Below, piece after piece: positions 43,157 to 51,036 of a stretch of 64,000 bases of DNA (its first letter is position 1; each line of letters opens with the position of its first letter). Below the pieces are notes generated by a model that was not told where the DNA came from, made no database searches, and worked only from the letters and a program-made list of their open reading frames with translations. The position numbers and the translations under genes are program-made. The stretch lies in assembly GCF_000023325.1 (NCBI RefSeq), contig NC_012785.1:1860001-1924000 (forward strand). The letters run 5' to 3'. Source of the stretch: Kosmotoga olearia TBF 19.5.1. GTDB taxonomy: Bacteria; Thermotogota; Thermotogae; Petrotogales; Kosmotogaceae.

Positions 43157-44422
43157 TTGAGTGAAATTGTCGTAGAAGGTGGCAGGAAATTAATCGGCGA
43201 AGTACCAATCAGCGGCTCAAAAAATGCGGCACTTCCCATTCTGGCAGCTGCCGTTATGATAGATGAACCGGTTGTATTGGACAATGTACCGGAACTCAAA
43301 GATGTTTTCACAATGCTAACCATTCTCCAAAGAATCGGGAAGAAGGTGTCTTTCAGGGATAATAGGGTTGTTGTGGAACCGGGGAATGTTCTTATGGGAG
43401 ATGTCCCTTACGAATTGGTTAGGATGATGAGGGCTTCTTTCAACGTTCTTGGCCCGCTGACAATGGTATGTGGATGGGCGAAAGTTGGGAAGCCGGGTGG
43501 CTGCAATATAGGTCAAAGACCAGTGGACTTTCACATTGAAGGTTTGAAGGCTTTAGGATTTTTGATAAAAGAGGAACATGGTGATGTCATAGCGAAAAAA
43601 CCCTCGAGTTTTAAGGAAGAACTTTATTATAAACTGCCTTTTCCGAGTGTTGGTGCTACGGAACAGTTAATGACCGTAGCGGCACTCATGTCAGAAAGTA
43701 AGACGATAATAGAAAACGTCGCCAGAGAACCTGAAATACAGGACCTTCAGAATTTTCTCAACAAAGCAGGTGCGAAGATTAAAGGTGCAGGAACCGATAG
43801 AATAGAAATTGAGGGTGTGGAGAAACTTCATGGAATCGAGTATCACATTATACCCGACAGAATAGAAGCGGGAACTTATTTACTTGCAGGTGTTTCAACC
43901 AGAGGCAGAGTGAAAGTCTCAAATGTGATACCGGAACATCTCGAAGCCTTGCTGAAAGTGCTGGATGAGCTTGGAGTAAGTATAACTTGCGATAAAAATA
44001 GTATAGAGGTTTCTGTTTCTGGCGAGCTAAAGCCAATTCGTGTTTCCACGGCACCTTATCCTGGTTTTCCAACGGATTTGCAGCCAATGCTCACAGCTGT
44101 ACTCTGTACAGTTCCGGGAGAGTCGATAATCGAAGAGAAGGTTTTTGAAAACAGGTTTGGTTATGTAGATGAGATGAACAGAATGAGTGCAAATATAAAA
44201 GTCATGAACAGGGTCGCTCATATAGTAGGAGTAGAAAAACTGAGTGGAGCCCAGATATATGCACCCGATATAAGGGCGACTGCCGGCATGCTTATTGCAG
44301 CTCTTTCAGCAGAAGGTCAAACAGTGATAAAGAATGCAGCGCATATATTTAGAGGCTACGAAAAATTGAAAGAAAAATTTACCACGATAGGGGCACAGAT
44401 AGAGGTATATCCTGAGGAGTGA
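43157..44422 (+). CDS. murA: UDP-N-acetylglucosamine 1-carboxyvinyltransferase
   Basis: MurA transfers enolpyruvyl from PEP to UDP-GlcNAc, the first committed step of peptidoglycan synthesis. The 421-residue protein has the inside-out barrel pattern: SGSKNAALPILAAA near 15, the catalytic loop PGGCNIGQRPVDFH near 115 with the fosfomycin-sensitive Cys retained, and ATAGMLIAALSAEG near 380. The TTG at 43157 has GGAGGG seven bases upstream; a frame start five codons earlier overlaps that site. It heads a run of nine closely spaced genes ending with the Mrp antiporter. Confidence 0.94.
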   Translation: MSEIVVEGGRKLIGEVPISGSKNAALPILAAAVMIDEPVVLDNVPELKDVFTMLTILQRIGKKVSFRDNRVVVEPGNVLMGDVPYELVRMMRASFNVLGPLTMVCGWAKVGKPGGCNIGQRPVDFHIEGLKALGFLIKEEHGDVIAKKPSSFKEELYYKLPFPSVGATEQLMTVAALMSESKTIIENVAREPEIQDLQNFLNKAGAKIKGAGTDRIEIEGVEKLHGIEYHIIPDRIEAGTYLLAGVSTRGRVKVSNVIPEHLEALLKVLDELGVSITCDKNSIEVSVSGELKPIRVSTAPYPGFPTDLQPMLTAVLCTVPGESIIEEKVFENRFGYVDEMNRMSANIKVMNRVAHIVGVEKLSGAQIYAPDIRATAGMLIAALSAEGQTVIKNAAHIFRGYEKLKEKFTTIGAQIEVYPEE

Positions 44423-44431
44423 AGCGATTAG

Positions 44432-45382
44432 ATGAAGTACCCGGTGTATTTAGAAAAGGTTGAGAACGGATATCTTGATTCGCTCATAGAAACCGTTGAA
44501 AAAGAACTGGATGCCTGCACGCTCTGTCCGAAAAACTGTCGGGTTAATAGAAATGCTGAAGTTACAGGTTACTGTAAACAGCAAAAAAACCCGAGAGTTT
44601 CCAGTGTTGTGCTTCATTTTGGAGAGGAGCCACCGCTGGTAGGAGAAGGAGGAGCCGGAGCGGTATTTTTCAGCGGTTGTTCGTTGGGATGTGTCTATTG
44701 CCAGAATTTTGGATTCAGTCAAAACAACACTGGTAAGGATTTTACTTTTGAAGAACTTGGTGAGATGTTTTTAGAGATTCAAAAGGAAGGGGCGGAAACT
44801 CTTGATCTGGTTACTCCTACGCCAAATCTGCCTGGAATACTGAAAGCTTTAAAGTACGCCGTTGAAAAAGGGTTTAAGCTTCCGATTGTTTATAATACCA
44901 GTGGTTATGAGAAGGTTGAAACGCTCAGGTTACTTGAAGGAATAGTCGATATTTACTTGACGGATATACGTTATTGTGATGATGAGATAGGGAAAATTTA
45001 TTCAAGAGTTCCGGATTATTGGAGCGTCACTAAAAGGGCTGTTAAAGAAATGTTCAGACAGGTTGGGGCTTTCAAGGAAGTTGACGGAATGAAGCGCGGA
45101 GTCATTATCAGGCATCTTGTGTTGCCAAATGGGATAGCGGGTACAGGAGAAATGGCAGAATTTGTTGCTTTCGAACTTTCGCTTTCCGTTCCAATATCCC
45201 TTATGTCCCAATACAGACCGGTATATAAAGCAAAGGAGTATCCAGAGATATCCCGTAGGATAAGTGTTGAGGAATATGAAAATGCCCTGGATATTCTTGA
45301 AGCCTATGGATTAACTGGCTGGATGCAACATTTTGAGAGCAAGGAACCTTTTAGGGCTAAACCGTTGAGGAGGAGAATATGA
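44432..45382 (+). CDS. Radical SAM protein, PflA-like (COG1313)
   Basis: The 316-residue protein has an N-terminal Cys motif CTLCPKNCRVNR (near 29) and the radical SAM motif CSLGCVYC (near 82) after FSG. This layout is that of the COG1313 group of uncharacterised pyruvate-formate-lyase-activase-like proteins. VTPTPNLPGIL and SQYRPVYKA are further family blocks. GAGGAG lies ahead of the ATG. It overlaps mrpE by 4 nt, so it is translationally coupled to the antiporter genes although no functional link is known. Confidence 0.85.
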   Translation: MKYPVYLEKVENGYLDSLIETVEKELDACTLCPKNCRVNRNAEVTGYCKQQKNPRVSSVVLHFGEEPPLVGEGGAGAVFFSGCSLGCVYCQNFGFSQNNTGKDFTFEELGEMFLEIQKEGAETLDLVTPTPNLPGILKALKYAVEKGFKLPIVYNTSGYEKVETLRLLEGIVDIYLTDIRYCDDEIGKIYSRVPDYWSVTKRAVKEMFRQVGAFKEVDGMKRGVIIRHLVLPNGIAGTGEMAEFVAFELSLSVPISLMSQYRPVYKAKEYPEISRRISVEEYENALDILEAYGLTGWMQHFESKEPFRAKPLRRRI

Positions 45383-45735
45383 TTTTTTCCCTTTCCTTTT
45401 TGATCTGGATGATGCTAGAGCCTTCGCTTAGTTCAGACAATCTATTTTTTGCCCTTCTTTCCGCAAGCATTTCCTGGCTTGTTGGTCGAAAAGTCATCCC
45501 GAAGGGAAACGGTTTCAAGGTGCTAACAAAGTTGGTTTTCAAATATCCGGTGGCGGTTTTTCAGGCTTTCAGATTGCTTTTAACCCGACAGCTTTTTTCA
45601 ATTACAGAAACAGTCTCACCGGATAACAGGATAGATGAATTCGGAAAAATTGTCTCTATAACACTAACACCTGAAGAATTGGTTGTGCACAAAGACAGGA
45701 ACAAACTTATCATCCATGGGGTGAAAGAAAAATGA
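45379..45735 (+). CDS. mrpE: Mrp/Mnh-type antiporter subunit E
   Basis: The 118-residue protein has one or two N-terminal membrane helices and the MnhE-type soluble tail with VSITLTPEELVVHKDRNKLIIHGV, where the SITLTPGT region is the family signature. Mrp complexes exchange Na+ or other cations for protons; in archaeal Mbh the equivalent subunit is MbhA. It begins with ATGA overlapping the upstream radical SAM gene and ends overlapping mrpF by 4 nt. Confidence 0.85.
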   Translation: MIFSLSFLIWMMLEPSLSSDNLFFALLSASISWLVGRKVIPKGNGFKVLTKLVFKYPVAVFQAFRLLLTRQLFSITETVSPDNRIDEFGKIVSITLTPEELVVHKDRNKLIIHGVKEK

Positions 45736-45986
45736 TAACCTATACGGCGCTTGGCGTTACAGTTTTTTCTGTTTTGATCCTTTTCCTATATTCCAGAGAC
45801 AGAAATCCCTGGAAGCTTCTCGTTGCTTATTCGTCGATAACCGTGAAAGTACTTGTGCTGCTCCTTTTTTTGGGGCTTTTGTTTGAAATCAGATATCTGT
45901 CTGAGATAATCCTTATTTTTCTTTTCTTAAATGCTGGTGGAACGATAATAGCCGCGTACTTTTTGGGAGTGAGGAACAGCAAATGA
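45732..45986 (+). CDS. mrpF: Mrp-type antiporter subunit F
   Basis: The 84-residue protein has three hydrophobic segments (about 5-20, 30-52 and 57-78), as in MrpF/MbhB. The identity is supported mainly by size, topology and position between subunits E and G. Four-nucleotide overlaps on both sides indicate coupled translation. Confidence 0.75.
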   Translation: MITYTALGVTVFSVLILFLYSRDRNPWKLLVAYSSITVKVLVLLLFLGLLFEIRYLSEIILIFLFLNAGGTIIAAYFLGVRNSK

Positions 45987-46255
45987 GAATACTTGCATTT
46001 CTCTTTTTCTTCAGTGGATGTTTCCTTGTTTTAATTGGTACTTTAAGAGCCATATTTGCTCATGGCATAGTTCAGGCATTGCATTTTCTTGGGGCTTCTG
46101 ACACGGTTGGACTTAGCTTATTAGCTCTTTCGGCTTTCTTTTTCGGGCTTATATCATTTCTTGAAATGCTGGTGTTGATAGGAATACTTGTTGTTTCCGG
46201 TCCGGTAGTTTCTCATGTTATCAGCAGGGCTTTTTTAAGTTCCCGGAGGAGATAG
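45983..46255 (+). CDS. mrpG: Mrp-type antiporter subunit G
   Basis: The 90-residue protein has three membrane segments and the MrpG-type block GIVQALHFLGASDTVGLSLLALSAF (near 28-52), where the HFLG...D/T-G pattern is conserved in MnhG/MbhC. A basic tail (SSRRR) should face the cytosol. Confidence 0.8.
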   Translation: MRILAFLFFFSGCFLVLIGTLRAIFAHGIVQALHFLGASDTVGLSLLALSAFFFGLISFLEMLVLIGILVVSGPVVSHVISRAFLSSRRR

Positions 46256-46256
46256 A

Positions 46257-46952
46257 ATGCTCTTTGCCGTACTAATTTTCTCATCGCTTTACCTTCTGGC
46301 AGCGTTGGCTATTGTTGGCGCGAAAACAAACTTCAAAGCAGTTATATGGTACGGGATTCTCGGTTTCTTTTCTTCTGTGATGATGCTTTTACTCGGAGCT
46401 CCTGATGTTGCGTTAACCCAATTTACAGTCGGTGTTACTCTTGTTATCCTTGTTTATATCATGGCAATCCGAAAACAGCGAAGGGTCAGGGTGGGTTACA
46501 TTTCCACTCCGTACATGATCTACAAGCGTAATGAAGACCTCGACGGACTGGAATGGGAAATTATCTCCAGAATACAGGGGCTTGAAGGGTATCATATAGA
46601 ACCCTTTGAGTTTGAGAATGTTCAAAAGGCACTTGAAGCTCTAAAAGCGGGAACGGTTGATATAGTTTGTGGCGGTTTGACAGATGAAAGCGTGGAAGAT
46701 GCGTGGTTTTTTGTGAAAATTCCCTATCTTAAAACCATATTCTTCAAACTTGGAGATAAGGAGGTAGATTACCTTCACCTCAAATCTCTAAGAACTACTG
46801 AGGAGAAGGTTGAGGCTGTTCCTACACGAAAAACGCATTATGTCTTTCTGCTGGCTGAGACGGCTGAAGATTTGAAGAACTTTGTGATATCTGATCTGAA
46901 GGAGCTTGAAGCAACAGGGGAGCTCAAAAGGATAGTGGAGAGGTATCTATGA
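46257..46952 (+). CDS. MbhD/DUF4040-type antiporter subunit fused to a solute-binding-protein-like domain
   Basis: Residues 1-72 form three membrane helices with the motif GAPDVALTQFTVGVTL (about 47-62), the DUF4040 signature of MrpA C-termini and MbhD. From about 76 to 231 the sequence resembles amino-acid-type periplasmic binding proteins: RVRVGYISTPYMIYK, then ALEALKAGTVDIVCGGLT, then PYL, and a closing helix VISDLKELEATGELKRIVERY. The stretch that would form lobe II is only about 45 residues, so one lobe seems missing. The IRKQRR after helix 3 suggests a cytosolic location. Such a fusion is not standard in Mrp systems. Confidence 0.75.
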   Translation: MLFAVLIFSSLYLLAALAIVGAKTNFKAVIWYGILGFFSSVMMLLLGAPDVALTQFTVGVTLVILVYIMAIRKQRRVRVGYISTPYMIYKRNEDLDGLEWEIISRIQGLEGYHIEPFEFENVQKALEALKAGTVDIVCGGLTDESVEDAWFFVKIPYLKTIFFKLGDKEVDYLHLKSLRTTEEKVEAVPTRKTHYVFLLAETAEDLKNFVISDLKELEATGELKRIVERYL

Positions 46953-47644
46953 ATCTGAAAAAAATTGCTGCGGTCATTCTTGTGGTTTATATTTTTACTC
47001 TGTTTATTTTTCAGATTGATTTTTCAGCCACAAAGGCTGCTGAAGCGGTTGAAGGGAAAATAGAAACCCTCGTGGAGAAAGTAAGAATCCCAAATACGGT
47101 TACCTCTGTTTATCTTCAATCGAGGGTTTACGATACCCTTTTTGAAGTGCTTGTTTTTTCGGTTGCTGTTGTTGGTGTTACGAGTATGCTGAAATCTGAA
47201 CCCAAGAGCGAAATATCCGAACAAACGGTTTTTGGAACGGCCGAGGTATATAGCTCAGGTATTGTTGCCATTTCCATCACAGTCTTCCTTTATGTGGTTC
47301 TTAATGGGCATCTGTCGCCTGGAGGAGGTTTCGCAGGTGGAGTAATACTCGCCAGCAGCATAGTGCTTTATGGAGTTTCCTCGAACTTTATAAGGGCGTT
47401 ATCTCACTATGAGAATATGCGTGTGAAGATCATAGAAAACCTTGCGTTGATAATCACCCTTTCTATTATGACAATGTGCGTCACTTTCCCCGATTTTATC
47501 CTTGCTATAAATGAGAAACAGAGCTATGGTGGCATTCTCAGCGGAGGGGTAATTCCGCTGGTAAATCTTTTGGTTGGGATCAAAGTCTATGCGGGTTCCT
47601 GGAAAATGACGAGTGAATTTGTCGTGAGAAGGGGGACATTATGA
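46949..47644 (+). CDS. mrpB: MbhE/MrpB fused antiporter subunit
   Basis: The 231-residue protein combines an N-terminal part resembling MbhE or the MrpA tail (one helix, a soluble linker, then VYLQSRVYDTLFEVLVFSVAVVG near 55-78) with an MrpB domain marked by VVLNGHLSPGGGFAGGVI near 117. The latter motif is the most conserved in the family. Four-nucleotide overlaps join it to both neighbours. Confidence 0.85.
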   Translation: MNLKKIAAVILVVYIFTLFIFQIDFSATKAAEAVEGKIETLVEKVRIPNTVTSVYLQSRVYDTLFEVLVFSVAVVGVTSMLKSEPKSEISEQTVFGTAEVYSSGIVAISITVFLYVVLNGHLSPGGGFAGGVILASSIVLYGVSSNFIRALSHYENMRVKIIENLALIITLSIMTMCVTFPDFILAINEKQSYGGILSGGVIPLVNLLVGIKVYAGSWKMTSEFVVRRGTL

Positions 47645-48003
47645 TAAGTGAGGTAGCCATATACACCTCGTTGATCGGAGCCTTTCTGGGAACATTGGGC
47701 ATGCTTTTGACGCCCAATTTGATAAAAAAGATACTGGCTCTTGGTATCGTAGAAACCTCCGTCACGCTTTTCTATACAGCGATATCTTCGAAAAGCGGTA
47801 CCAGTGCGCCGATAATCCCCTATTTGCCTATCGAGAGGTTGCGGTATGCTGATCCTGTACCTCAGGCAGTGGTAATAACCAGCATAGTTATAGGTTTTAC
47901 AATTTTGAGTTTATTGCTCGTTTTCACCATAATGCTTCACAACAGGTATCATACCGTTGATGTAAATCTGATAGAAAAGATTCTCGAAGGAGAGGAGAAA
48001 TGA
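47641..48003 (+). CDS. mrpC: Mrp-type antiporter subunit C (NuoK-like)
   Basis: The 120-residue protein has three membrane helices with a central Glu in ILALGIVETSVTLF (near 38) and the DPVPQAVVITSIVIGF segment (near 71), the MrpC/NuoK hallmark, part of the proposed ion path. Overlaps of 4 nt flank it. Confidence 0.9.
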   Translation: MISEVAIYTSLIGAFLGTLGMLLTPNLIKKILALGIVETSVTLFYTAISSKSGTSAPIIPYLPIERLRYADPVPQAVVITSIVIGFTILSLLLVFTIMLHNRYHTVDVNLIEKILEGEEK

Positions 48004-49433
48004 TACTTTACATAAGCCTTATTCCGCTTTTTCTCGGTGGCCTATCGCTTATACTTAATCGTTATAGAAAAATAACCATAACCTTGACGTTCGTATCCTT
48101 GATATCTTCAGCATTAATACTGATCCTCAATATCGGTAACAGTTACGAGACAGTGATAGGAAATTGGGGAACGTTAGGTATATCCATAGGATACGATGAA
48201 ATAGCTTTGCCTTTCCTTCTTGCTGTAGTGGTAGTTCTTTTTGCTGTAACTTTGAATTCCCTTCACAAGGATTATGATGGAATTTTTTATGCTCTCATAA
48301 CCTTGCTTTTGGGCTCATTGAACGCGGTTTTTATAACGCGGGATCTTTTCAATGTATATGTTACCTTTGAACTTGCGTCGATAATAAGTTTCATATTGAT
48401 AGCTTATGGTAGGAAAGGAAAACAGATCTGGGCTTCGTTGAAATATATGTTAATATCAGCCCTTGGCTTTAATTTCTACCTCATCGGAATAGGGCTCGTT
48501 TACATGCGAAACGGGACCTTCTCTTTTTCCGCTATGGATAACATGGATAAACTACCCGCTATGCTTATATTTGTGGGCCTTTCCGTAAAATCGGGTTTGT
48601 TCTTGCTTTCAATGTGGCTTCCGGATGCGCATGCCAACGCCATAACTGAGATTTCTCCCATACTTTCCGGATTAATGGTCAAAATAGAGGATTACCTTGT
48701 AATACGTTTTCTCCAATACAGTTCCTTTGAATGGCTCAGGGGAGTTTACCTCATAGTGGGATCCGCCAGTGCCGTTGCTGGTGTGATCTTTGCGATGAAT
48801 GCCAGGAAGGCGAAGAATATTCTGGCTTACCATACATTTTCGCAGATCGGTTTCATAATTGCAGCGAGCAACATCGCCGCGGCATGGCATGCTTTCAGTC
48901 ACGCTGTTTTTAAGGGACTTCTTTTCATGACAGCAGGAAACATCTATGAGAGGCTTGGTACACAGAATATAAAAGAATGGAACGGGAAGGTACGCCTGAG
49001 GGAATATATCCCCCTTCTCGTGGGATCAGCGGCAATCGCTGGTGCACCCTTAACATCCGGTTTCGTCACCAAGAACGGCATAATGGATTCCATCGTGGGG
49101 CCGGCAAAATATCTCCTGGTGATAGCTTCTGTTGGAACGGTAATCAGCTTCGCTAAATTTGTCTTTATACGCACATCAAAAGAAAGAACTCAACTGCCAT
49201 GGAATGTTATGCTCGCTTATGCCATCATGATTTTCACGATATTTGCTCATGGGATAATAGAATTTGACTCACATTATGTTTTAGATGCCTTAGTGATGAT
49301 CGCAGCTGGAATTCCGTTGTATTTCATGGTAAGAAAATCCTTCAGACCTTTACCCAAAACCTTCGAAAGGCTTGACAATGCTTTACTGATTTATCTCATA
49401 TTCTTCGCGATAATGCTGACGTTTATTATTTGA
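48000..49433 (+). CDS. mrpD: Mrp-type antiporter subunit D (NuoL/M/N-like)
   Basis: The 477-residue protein has about 14 membrane helices of the proton-antiporter family, with FNVYVTFELASIISFILIAY (near 117), the SVKSGLFLLSMWLPDAHANA block (near 197), and the HTFSQIGFI lysine/histidine channel helix (near 277). It is the only large antiporter-type subunit of this cluster. The first half of a full-length MrpA is absent. It is the last gene before repeat island B. Confidence 0.93.
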   Translation: MILYISLIPLFLGGLSLILNRYRKITITLTFVSLISSALILILNIGNSYETVIGNWGTLGISIGYDEIALPFLLAVVVVLFAVTLNSLHKDYDGIFYALITLLLGSLNAVFITRDLFNVYVTFELASIISFILIAYGRKGKQIWASLKYMLISALGFNFYLIGIGLVYMRNGTFSFSAMDNMDKLPAMLIFVGLSVKSGLFLLSMWLPDAHANAITEISPILSGLMVKIEDYLVIRFLQYSSFEWLRGVYLIVGSASAVAGVIFAMNARKAKNILAYHTFSQIGFIIAASNIAAAWHAFSHAVFKGLLFMTAGNIYERLGTQNIKEWNGKVRLREYIPLLVGSAAIAGAPLTSGFVTKNGIMDSIVGPAKYLLVIASVGTVISFAKFVFIRTSKERTQLPWNVMLAYAIMIFTIFAHGIIEFDSHYVLDALVMIAAGIPLYFMVRKSFRPLPKTFERLDNALLIYLIFFAIMLTFII

Positions 49434-49439
49434 GAGGGT

Positions 49440-50020
49440 AAAATCCGAGAGTCGAGAAACCGAGAAGGCTGCTACGCAGCGCTCCGAATCCCTTCGGGAT
49501 TGCTACGACCGGCTGCGCCGGTGACACGAACTCCTGCGGAGTTGTTCCGAACCACTTCGTGGTTGAAAAGCAGGACGCTTGCAAAGGCTGTCAGCTGATG
49601 GAGCGACGCTTGCGAGGCTGAGGCTTGCGACGCTGTCATTCTTTAGAAGACAACGGATAACTGTCATTCTGGAAATGTTTAATCCAGATCTTAACCCCCA
49701 CTGTCATTCTGGAAATGTTTAATCCAGAATCTTCTCCGCTCACCGTCATTCTGGAAATGTTCTATCCAGAATCTTGTTTTCCCAAGTGCGAGATCCTGAA
49801 TCAAGTTCAGGATGACGGGTTAGGGGTGTTCAGGATGACGGGTTCTGTTTATAAAGGGCGAAGCCGGACACAGCGTCTGCAAGCACCTATTATTTCCCCA
49901 CTCCGAAGGAGTGCTCACCCCTGACGTAGTCAGGCTTACCCCCAGCGCAGCTGGGCTCACCCACGCGAAGCGTGCTCACCAGTCGCACAGCGGCCCTCTC
50001 GGATTCTCGGATCTCGATTC
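49440..50020. repeat. Repeat island B: two mini-hairpin arrays, dispersed repeats and inverted termini
   Basis: No gene is present. The left end (CCGAGAGTCGAGAAACCGAG) returns inverted at 50000-50018. Hairpins stand at 49468-49480, 49487-49501, 49508-49522, 49529-49543 and 49550-49564 with an exact 21-nt period and 6-nt linkers. A second array with CTCACC/CTTACC linkers is at 49899-49980. Between them are three GTCATTCTGG-type repeats (49663, 49703, 49745) and one ATCCTGAA/TTCAGGAT palindrome (49793-49813). Confidence 0.85.
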
Positions 50021-50872
50021 TTAATATCTTTCCTTCTCCCTCCATTCTGTAATAAGCGCGATTGCAGAGGGTCCAAGGTGTGTTACGACAACGGGCTCTG
50101 GTTCGGTTATGAAAATCTCGGCTCCTTTGAATCTTTCCGCTAATATTTCTTCCAAGTATTTTGCGTCATCTTCTCTATTTACATGTAGAATAGCGATTCG
50201 CTTGATTTCTTTTCCTGCCATAGGAGTGGTGGCTCTTTTAATCAATTCAGCAAGTAAGCGTTTGTTTCCACGGACGCTACCAACTGGAACGAGTTCCCCA
50301 TTTTCTACTGCAATGACCGGTTTTACGTTCAATATGTTTCCCATCAGAGTCTTTGCTTTTCCTATTCGGCCACCTTTGTACTGGTAATTTAGAGAACCCA
50401 CGGAGAGATACAATCTTATATTTTTATGGAATTCTTCGGCATACTTAACGAGCTCATCGAGACTTTTTCCCTGGTCTATCATTGACTTCAAATTCATTAC
50501 GAGGAAACCCAGCGCGTAATTTGTCAGTTTTGAATCGACGATGCGTATATTTATATCCAGCATAGAAGCCGCGATGGAAGCTGAATCAAAGGTTCCGCTG
50601 AGCTTTGCTGAAATCACAGGTACGATAAGCGCATCGTATTCCGTTGATAACTCTCTGAAAACCTCATAAAAATCTTGTGGACTGGGTTGAGAGGTCATTG
50701 GCAGAATTTTAGCATTTTCCAGTTCTTCGTAGTATGTTTTCTTATCGATCTCAGTTGCTTTGTAATATTCTCCCCCTTTTTGTATGTAAAGGGATACAAC
50801 TCTTACTTTGAGTTTTTTTAATATATCTTTTTCAAGCCCGCAAGTGCTATCAGTCACAATACCGATTTTCAT
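50021..50872 (-). CDS. DegV family fatty-acid-binding protein
   Basis: The 283-residue protein has the DegV opening MKIGIVTDSTCGLEKDILK, the SQPSPQDFYEVFREL segment (near 60), and LGPSAIALI near the end, next to the lipid site. DegV/FakB-like proteins bind a fatty acid, and in Firmicutes some present it to the FakA kinase. No fakA is in the window. GGAGGTGAT precedes the ATG. The gene ends directly against repeat island B. Confidence 0.9.
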   Translation of the reverse strand: MKIGIVTDSTCGLEKDILKKLKVRVVSLYIQKGGEYYKATEIDKKTYYEELENAKILPMTSQPSPQDFYEVFRELSTEYDALIVPVISAKLSGTFDSASIAASMLDINIRIVDSKLTNYALGFLVMNLKSMIDQGKSLDELVKYAEEFHKNIRLYLSVGSLNYQYKGGRIGKAKTLMGNILNVKPVIAVENGELVPVGSVRGNKRLLAELIKRATTPMAGKEIKRIAILHVNREDDAKYLEEILAERFKGAEIFITEPEPVVVTHLGPSAIALITEWREKERY

Positions 50873-51036
50873 TTTCTATCACCTCCACAAGGTATGTTGC
50901 AATGGGGTGCCAGAGGAATTTAGCACATAATCGTTCGATTTTCGTACGCCAATACAGTCAATGCTGTTCGGAAACTGTACATAACAGGAGAATGCTGTAT
51001 AATTTCAATGTATCAAATCCATAAGGAGGCGATTAG

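Noticed and set aside
49468-49980. CRISPR array
   Set aside because: The period is 21 nt, the units are palindromes joined by near-constant 6-nt linkers, and there are no unique spacers of normal length or cas genes.
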